From contig WOZC01000003.1 of the NCBI GenBank assembly GCA_011620465.1, forward strand, positions 1 to 10,842: DNA of 10,842 nt, in the 5' to 3' direction. Source of the DNA: Anaerolineaceae bacterium (GTDB lineage Bacteria > Chloroflexota > Anaerolineae > Anaerolineales > Anaerolineaceae). Below are positions 5,979-10,842 of this stretch, piece after piece. The notes beneath the pieces were generated by a model. It saw only the letters and a list, made by a program, of their open reading frames with translations. It ran no database searches and had not been told where the DNA came from. Made by a program: the position numbers and the translations under genes. Every line of letters starts with the position of its first letter. Position 1 is the first letter of the stretch.

Positions 5979-8480
5979 TTGGACAAAATCGAGAACGCCC
6001 TTAATGGATTGTTCGACAATCATCGTATCGTTTTCTGGTACGACGAAGGCGAGGCTTTGAGACCTGAATATGAAGCGCTCATGCTCCCAAATGTGGAAAA
6101 GATGGAGCTAAAAAACAATGCCTTTGGCGTCAAGTATCACATCTTGCGAGAAGATCAAAAATCAAAATTCCTGATTTACCACGCCGGCGCCGAACCAAAA
6201 CACCAGGAGAACTGGCTGCTGGACGTACAGCTGGCTAATGCAGTTTTCTCGGCTGACAGAGCTTCTTTATGGCTGGCGGAACTCGGTTTGCCCGCTACTT
6301 TCAAGAGCCTGGTAACGGAGCACGAGGCCTTTTTCCAGTCCAACGCCCGGGTTGCGGACCTTAAAGAGCGGCTGAACAGCGGCGATTCCCAATTACAGGT
6401 CCGCCTGAAAATGATGGCGGCTTGTTTGGGGGTCACAGTAGAAGCACGCATCGAGAGCATCCTGATGGCATTATTGGAGGAACTGGCTGGTGAGAGGTCT
6501 GAGAAATACGAGTGCCTGGATAAAGTTGGTCTGCTGCCGCACTTGTGGAAGGAGTTGGAACGGACCTATGGGTACCAGTCCGATACCCCGCACATCAAGG
6601 ACTTTGCCATCAAGCTGTTTGAATCTGGCTACCAACTCAGCCTGCACGAAAAAGCGCAGATGAACCCGGACGCACTGATTTTGCTGAACCGCTGGAAGGA
6701 TAGCGTGCAGGGACAGATAGCATTTGATAAGCTGGCCAGGCAGTTTGAAGAAGCACTGGCGATCGAGAACAAACTCAATAAACACTCGATCCAGGATTTG
6801 CTGAAAGTTGATGTGTTCAGGAGCATTGATCAGCACATCCTCAGCAGCATGATGGAAAAGCTGCTCGACGAAACCCTCAGCCCGGAAGGTTGCCAGGAGA
6901 TTATCATTCAGCGCAAGGCGACACACTGGTACAAGGATGAAATCGCTGCCATGTACCATGCGCTTGAAAAGGCTGCTGGATTAATGGCACGGATCAGGAC
7001 TGCAAAGCTTCAGATTAATGACTTCGTTGATGGATTCAACAAATATACCAAAGATTGGTTCCAAATCGACCAACTCTATCGAGGCTACATCTTCCATGTG
7101 CGCCAATCGGGACAAAGTACCTTCTTTGACAGGTTGAACGGAGTGGTGGAAGCCCATTATTGCAATAATTTCCTATTGCCTTTAAATAATAACTGGCAGT
7201 TAATCGTGGATCAGACTCAGAATTGGCGCAGCCTACCAGTCAACCTGCAAAAAGATTTCTTCCGCGACAAGGTTCTTTCATTGATTCAAAGCAATGTCAA
7301 GGTGGCAGTGATCATTTCAGACGCACTGCGTTTTGAGGTTGCCAATGAACTTGCAGGAAGGGTGGAAGAAGCCGGACGATTTAGCACGGAGGTCGAGTGG
7401 ATGGCAGGAATGCTGCCCAGTTATACCGCGTTGGGGATGGCGGCCCTGCTGCCAAACGAGACGCTCAGCATTCAAGCCGATGGCAGTGTTTTGGTAGATG
7501 GGGTCAGTTCTGTTGGTTTGGAGAACCGCAATAAACTCTTGAGGCAGGCTGTCAGAGGCGGCGCAAAGGCGCTGCTTGCCAACGATCTCAAAGCCATGAG
7601 CCACGATGACCGGCGAACTTTATTCAGGGAAAACCAGGTTGTTTATGTGTATCACAACCAAATCGACATGGTGGGTGACAAACGCGAATCTGAGGACCAG
7701 ACCGTTGAAGCTGTGGGATCGACGATCGACGACCTGGTCGAGTTGACCAAACTCCTTCGGAGCGCCAACTTCGCCAGGATATTGATTACATCTGATCATG
7801 GTTTCTTGTATCAATATCAAAAGCTGGACGAAGCTGACCTGACTGGCACTGAGATTTCAGGTAAAGAGATCTTCCTAAAGAAACGCAGATTTGCCGTGGG
7901 TAAGGATCTGGATAACACTGGACATAAATTGAAAGCCTTCAGCGCAGAACAGCTGGGGCTGACAGGAGATTACGAAATTTTGTTGGCCAAGTCAGTCAAC
8001 CGGCTGAAACTAAGCGGCGCGGGAATGCAGTTTGTGCATGGCGGTTCAAGCCTGCAGGAAATCGTCATCCCTGTGCTGGCTGTTAATATGGTCAGAGGAG
8101 GAGAATTCCAGGCTCGCGAAGTCGAGGTGGATAAACTGGCTTCAGCCAGCAATACCATCACAACCGGTCAAATTTCTGTGAAATTTATCCAATTGGAAAA
8201 GATTTCTTCAAAAGTATTGCCCAGAGATCTTCGAGTGGGAATCTATGCTGAAGATGGGAAGCTGATCTCTGATGAAAAGTTGCTTTACTTTGGCTTTGAT
8301 TCTGACAACCAACGTGATAGGGAAATGGAAGTTACCCTGATATTGGGCAAAGAGTGGCAGAAGTACAATCGCCAGAACGTTTACTTGCGTTTGGATGAGC
8401 CAATTAAACATACTGAAAAATATAGGCCATACCAGACTTGGCCATATTACCTGAACAAGACACAATATACTGATTTTTAA
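5979..8480 (+). CDS. pglZ: BREX-1 system phosphatase PglZ (BrxZ), type A
   Basis: The product is 833 residues from the TTG at 5979 (835 from the GTG at 5973), matching type A PglZ. The N-terminus DKIENAL...NHRIVFWYD is the PglZ signature. A helical middle is followed by the alkaline-phosphatase-superfamily domain. VAVIISDALRFEVANEL has the metal-coordinating D448, YHNQID is at 558-563 and SDHGF at 605-609, together forming the metal site. The C-terminal part (GGSSLQEIVIPVLAVN, then a beta-rich tail) is typical. PglZ is needed for both methylation and restriction by BREX and is thought to work with PglX; its physiological substrate is unsettled. It probably depends on translation coming through higA, and on read-through past the hairpin at 5119-5152. 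I see no separate promoter. The gene looks intact. Confidence 0.95.
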   Translation: MDKIENALNGLFDNHRIVFWYDEGEALRPEYEALMLPNVEKMELKNNAFGVKYHILREDQKSKFLIYHAGAEPKHQENWLLDVQLANAVFSADRASLWLAELGLPATFKSLVTEHEAFFQSNARVADLKERLNSGDSQLQVRLKMMAACLGVTVEARIESILMALLEELAGERSEKYECLDKVGLLPHLWKELERTYGYQSDTPHIKDFAIKLFESGYQLSLHEKAQMNPDALILLNRWKDSVQGQIAFDKLARQFEEALAIENKLNKHSIQDLLKVDVFRSIDQHILSSMMEKLLDETLSPEGCQEIIIQRKATHWYKDEIAAMYHALEKAAGLMARIRTAKLQINDFVDGFNKYTKDWFQIDQLYRGYIFHVRQSGQSTFFDRLNGVVEAHYCNNFLLPLNNNWQLIVDQTQNWRSLPVNLQKDFFRDKVLSLIQSNVKVAVIISDALRFEVANELAGRVEEAGRFSTEVEWMAGMLPSYTALGMAALLPNETLSIQADGSVLVDGVSSVGLENRNKLLRQAVRGGAKALLANDLKAMSHDDRRTLFRENQVVYVYHNQIDMVGDKRESEDQTVEAVGSTIDDLVELTKLLRSANFARILITSDHGFLYQYQKLDEADLTGTEISGKEIFLKKRRFAVGKDLDNTGHKLKAFSAEQLGLTGDYEILLAKSVNRLKLSGAGMQFVHGGSSLQEIVIPVLAVNMVRGGEFQAREVEVDKLASASNTITTGQISVKFIQLEKISSKVLPRDLRVGIYAEDGKLISDEKLLYFGFDSDNQRDREMEVTLILGKEWQKYNRQNVYLRLDEPIKHTEKYRPYQTWPYYLNKTQYTDF

Positions 8481-8492
8481 CTAGGAGCGACC

Positions 8493-10502
8493 ATGAATTA
8501 CCTCGACAACAAAATTAACCAACATTTCCCAGGGCTCGTAGTCCGAAAGGACCTGGTCAAAGAGGTCAAAGGCAATGCGATTGTCCCAACTTATGTTTTA
8601 GAGTTCCTGCTGGGCAATTACTGCGCCACCTCTGACGAAGCCAGCATCAGGAGCGGCATTGAGACTGTCAAGGAAATTCTTAGGGCACATTTTGTTCATC
8701 GCAATGAAGCCAATTTGATTAAATCCACTATTAGGGAACGCGGTCGGCATCGGGTGATAGATAAGGTGACGGTGGAATTAAACACAAAACGGGACGCATA
8801 TGAAGCCTCCTTCTCCAACCTTGGGATCACAGAGGTGCTGATTGACATCGACACAGTAAAGCGCAATGAGAAGCTGTTGGTTGGCGGCGTATGGTGCATT
8901 GCTGACCTTGCTTATCAATACTCTGAGGATCAGCGCATCGTGCCTTGGATTCTGGAACGCTTAGACCCGATTCAGATGTCTCACGTCAATTTTGATGAAT
9001 ACTTGGAGCACCGCAAAGCCTTCTCTTTGGATGAGTGGATGGATGTATTGATGCAAAGCCTGGGCCTCAACCCCGAAAAATTCACCCGTCGCGGCAAGCT
9101 CCTACAGATATCACGTTTGATCCCATTTTGCGAACGGAACTATAACTTGATCGAATTGGGACCAAAGGGAACGGGAAAATCGCACATCTATTCCGAGTTT
9201 TCACCCCATGGAATTTTGATTTCTGGAGGGGAAGTATCTGTGCCGAAACTGTTTGTTAACAACTCCACCGGAAGAATTGGATTAGTAGGTTATTGGGACT
9301 GCGTGGCATTTGATGAATTTTCAGGACACAAAAAGAAGCACGAAAAAGCTTTGGTTGACATTCTGAAAAATTATATGGCTAACAAGAGCTTCTCAAGGGG
9401 CATAGAGACACTGGGCGCAGAAGCCTCCATGGTTTTCGTCGGAAACACCAGCAATGAACTTGAATACATGTTGATGCACACCAATCTCTTTGAAGAATTG
9501 CCGTCCCAATTTTATGATTCTGCCTTCATGGACCGGCTGCATTACTACCTGCCAGGCTGGGAAGTTGAAATCATTCGTGGTGAAATGTTCTCAAGAGGCT
9601 TTGGATTTGTTGTTGATTACCTGGCGGAGATAATGCGAATGCTGCGCGATTATGACTTCACTCACAATTATGCCAACGACTTTTATCTCCCTACTGAAAT
9701 TTCAACCCGCGACCGCGATGGGATTAATAAAACCTTTTCTGGCTTGCTTAAAATTCTCTTTCCGGATGGCAGTGCGACTGTCCAGGAAATGGAGGAAATA
9801 TTGGTGTTTGCGATCGAAGGACGTAAGCGCGTTAAGGATCAGCTAGTGCGCATCGACCCCACTTTCGATTTTGTAAATTTTGGTTATGAAGATATGACAG
9901 GAAAATTTTATCCGGTCCAAACCTTGGAGGAACAACAATACTCTCAACACTATTACCAGTGTTCTGGAACGGAAACTGAAGAGACGGAAATTGATCTCGA
10001 AGCGAATAAGGAGTTACCCGGGGTTGTTGAAGACCTCGAAATCATTCGTAATGGTGAAAATCGATTTGTTGAATTCAAATCGACTTTGCGTTGGAACATT
10101 CACAGTAACCAAGCCGACCCAAAACTGGAAAAATCCTCGCTCAAAACTATTGTTGCCTTTATGAACTCTGAAGGTGGCACGTTGTATGTGGGAGTTGATG
10201 ATACTGGAAAAATCCTTGGGATTGAAGAGGATCACTTCCCCAATGAAGATAAATTCCTGCTCCATTTTGTGAACCTTTTTAATGACAAGATCGGCAGGGC
10301 ATTCACCAAGTATGTGGACCATCAAATAATTGAAGTCGAAGGGCGGAAAGTATTTAAAGTTGTCTGCCAACGGAGCGCAGAACCTGCATTCTTCAAGGAT
10401 AACGAAAGACAAGAGGAATTCTATGTGCGGAGTGGTCCTTCGAGCGTTGCACTATCGATGAGTGAATTTATGAATTACTCGAAGGACCATTTTAAGAATT
10501 AG
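8493..10502 (+). CDS. brxL: BrxL, AAA+ core with an AlbA_2/Schlafen-like C-terminal domain in place of the Lon-like domain
   Basis: This 669-residue protein starts at ATG 8493, with AGGAG (8483-8487) 5 bases upstream. Residues 1 to about 485 read as a normal BrxL. The N-terminal DNA-binding region is followed by the Walker A motif GPKGTGKSH (223-231), Walker B VAFDE with D274-E275, the arginine-rich DRLHYYLPGWE stretch, and the closing RIDPTFDFVNFGYEDMTG block. BrxL forms AAA+ rings on DNA and is needed for phage restriction. Normal BREX-1 BrxL then has a Lon-protease-like domain. Here, after an acidic linker (about 492-515), comes ENRFVEFKSTL...FMNSEGGTLYVGVDDTGKILGI (522-577) and EEFYVRSGPSSVALS near the end. 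This is the AlbA_2 (Schlafen-type) nucleic-acid domain. E522, E527 and D569/D570 match the acidic positions of Schlafen nucleases. No Lon Ser/Lys domain is visible. The fusion is one continuous frame. Confidence 0.9.
   Translation: MNYLDNKINQHFPGLVVRKDLVKEVKGNAIVPTYVLEFLLGNYCATSDEASIRSGIETVKEILRAHFVHRNEANLIKSTIRERGRHRVIDKVTVELNTKRDAYEASFSNLGITEVLIDIDTVKRNEKLLVGGVWCIADLAYQYSEDQRIVPWILERLDPIQMSHVNFDEYLEHRKAFSLDEWMDVLMQSLGLNPEKFTRRGKLLQISRLIPFCERNYNLIELGPKGTGKSHIYSEFSPHGILISGGEVSVPKLFVNNSTGRIGLVGYWDCVAFDEFSGHKKKHEKALVDILKNYMANKSFSRGIETLGAEASMVFVGNTSNELEYMLMHTNLFEELPSQFYDSAFMDRLHYYLPGWEVEIIRGEMFSRGFGFVVDYLAEIMRMLRDYDFTHNYANDFYLPTEISTRDRDGINKTFSGLLKILFPDGSATVQEMEEILVFAIEGRKRVKDQLVRIDPTFDFVNFGYEDMTGKFYPVQTLEEQQYSQHYYQCSGTETEETEIDLEANKELPGVVEDLEIIRNGENRFVEFKSTLRWNIHSNQADPKLEKSSLKTIVAFMNSEGGTLYVGVDDTGKILGIEEDHFPNEDKFLLHFVNLFNDKIGRAFTKYVDHQIIEVEGRKVFKVVCQRSAEPAFFKDNERQEEFYVRSGPSSVALSMSEFMNYSKDHFKN
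10433..10493 (+). terminator. Long-loop inverted repeat plus TTTT within the brxL 3' end, possible operon terminator
   Basis: TGGTCCTTCGAG (10433-10444) and CTCGAAGGACCA (10478-10489) are perfect 12-bp reverse complements separated by 33 bases. The right arm is followed at once by TTTT (10490-10493), and brxL stops at 10500-10502. A terminator overlapping the last codons of the final operon gene is plausible. The loop is long and the T-tract short, so a protein-binding palindrome or RNA-stability hairpin is also possible. No better terminator is seen downstream. Confidence 0.45.
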
Positions 10503-10670
10503 ACCGCTGATAAAATAAATCTCTTCGTATTTATTATTAATTCTTTGGTTAATGACTAAAAATATTCAATGGATGGCAGAGAAAGGTCATTTACAATAAT
10601 GTGTCCATATCTCCTATCAACTCTTGGATTGAAAGTACCCCACTAACAACAATTTTGAGCACAAAATCCC

Positions 10671-10717
10671 TTTGTAAATCTCATTAATTAGTTTGTAAAT
10701 ATTGAGATACCCATCTC
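10671..10717. repeat. Direct repeat TTTGTAAAT with an adjacent short inverted repeat
   Basis: TTTGTAAAT occurs at 10671-10679 and again at 10692-10700, 21 bases apart, about two helical turns. GAGAT/ATCTC follows at 10704-10708 and 10713-10717, and ATCTCA (10678-10683) is also complementary to TGAGAT (10703-10708). This could be a binding site upstream of the next gene, but AT-rich sequence yields such repeats readily. Confidence 0.25.
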
Positions 10718-10775
10718 TAACCACATATCTTTTGTTCCATTTCCTCCAATCCAAGTAAAATCAAAACCAATTCAT

Positions 10776-10811
10776 CCAGTGCACACGGGGTGCACTGGGG
10801 TTTGGTACACT
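10776..10811. promoter_or_regulatory. Palindromic operator-like site upstream of the next gene
   Basis: CCAGTGCAC (10776-10784) and GTGCACTGG (10790-10798) are perfect 9-bp inverted arms with a 5-base centre. Since GTGCAC is itself palindromic, the two copies sit 11 bases apart, one helical turn. GGTACACT (10804-10811) repeats the half-site GGTGCACT (10789-10796) with one change. The cluster lies 25-60 bases before a likely start codon at 10836, which fits a repressor or activator site. As a terminator it is poor, because no T-run follows closely on either strand. Confidence 0.4.
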
Positions 10812-10835
10812 CACTTCAAGTAAAGGCAGGTGGCC

Positions 10836-10842
10836 ATGTCGC
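10836..10842 (+). CDS. Possible start of the next gene (only first codons visible)
   Basis: ATG at 10836 is preceded by AGGCAGG (10824-10830) with 5-base spacing, a reasonable Shine-Dalgarno arrangement, and by the operator-like palindrome. Only two codons (M, S) and one base are inside the window, so nothing can be said of the product. The choice of start is uncertain. Confidence 0.35.

Larger units (their letters stand above)
10503..10835 (+). other. AT-rich intergenic region after the BREX operon, no gene recognised
   Basis: This stretch of about 333 bases has no convincing open frame on either strand; the longest candidates are a few tens of codons at most, without good start signals. 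It contains AT-only weak hairpins (AATAAAT/ATTTATT at 10514-10535), a direct repeat of TTTGTAAAT (10671-10679 and 10692-10700), a small inverted repeat GAGAT/ATCTC (10704-10717), and a stronger GC-containing palindrome at 10776-10798. It separates the BREX operon from a probable next gene starting at 10836. Confidence 0.6.

Noticed and set aside
10514..10535. AATAAAT/ATTTATT hairpin as the operon terminator
   Set aside because: It is an AT-only 7-bp stem without a T-run after it; too weak compared with the repeat at 10433-10493.
10552..10599. Fifteen-residue open frame after brxL
   Set aside because: There is no Shine-Dalgarno sequence, it is very short and in AT-rich DNA; expected by chance.
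10700..10770. Possible remnant of a coding sequence or insertion element on the - strand
   Set aside because: A short frame there reads protein-like (DELVLILLGLEEMEQ), but it is about 30 codons with no start, and I see no inverted terminal repeats, target duplication or transposase motif in the region.
1..10842. CRISPR array, tRNA or rRNA genes
   Set aside because: No regularly spaced repeats, cloverleaf candidates or rRNA-like segments were seen on reading the window.

Overview
The window is the distal part of a BREX (bacteriophage exclusion) type 1 phage-defence operon, all on the + strand. In order it holds the 3' end of brxC, the complete DNA adenine methyltransferase pglX (brxX), a two-gene HigB/HigA-type toxin-antitoxin pair, pglZ (brxZ) and brxL. 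The order brxC-pglX-pglZ-brxL is the canonical BREX-1 tail; brxA and brxB would be expected before base 1. The host cannot be named securely. Mid-range GC, Shine-Dalgarno sites of the GAGG/AGGAG type and protein style fit an environmental bacterium. An Anaerolineae-like Chloroflexota is my guess, with low confidence.

Layout: 1-962 brxC C-terminal part; 983-4429 pglX, whose central specificity region is strikingly AT-rich; 4435-4462 a strong sigma70-like promoter; 4472-4771 higB toxin; 4771-5976 higA antitoxin fused to an ImmA/IrrE-type zinc peptidase; 5979-8480 pglZ; 8493-10502 brxL; 10503-10835 AT-rich sequence without a gene; 10836-10842 probably the first codons of another gene. Spacing inside the operon is tight: 20 nt, 42 nt, 1-nt overlap, 2 nt and 12 nt. 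Transcription and translation are therefore probably coupled throughout.

How the genes work together: BrxC (ATPase), PglX (host methylation and target recognition), PglZ (phosphatase-fold partner) and BrxL (AAA+ DNA-binding effector) mark host DNA and block replication of unmarked phage DNA. The higBA pair carries its own promoter between pglX and pglZ. It could stabilise the island or act as a back-up when BREX is disturbed.

The unusual points are these. (1) BrxL keeps its AAA+ core, but where BREX-1 BrxL normally has a Lon-protease-like C-terminus it carries an AlbA_2/Schlafen-type domain with the acidic residues of Schlafen nucleases. (2) A perfect 13-bp hairpin plus T-run, looking like an intrinsic terminator, sits inside higA exactly at the junction of the DNA-binding and peptidase halves. 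(3) A second perfect 12-bp inverted repeat followed by TTTT lies inside the last codons of brxL. (4) The higB promoter is so close to the start codon that its transcript would be almost leaderless.
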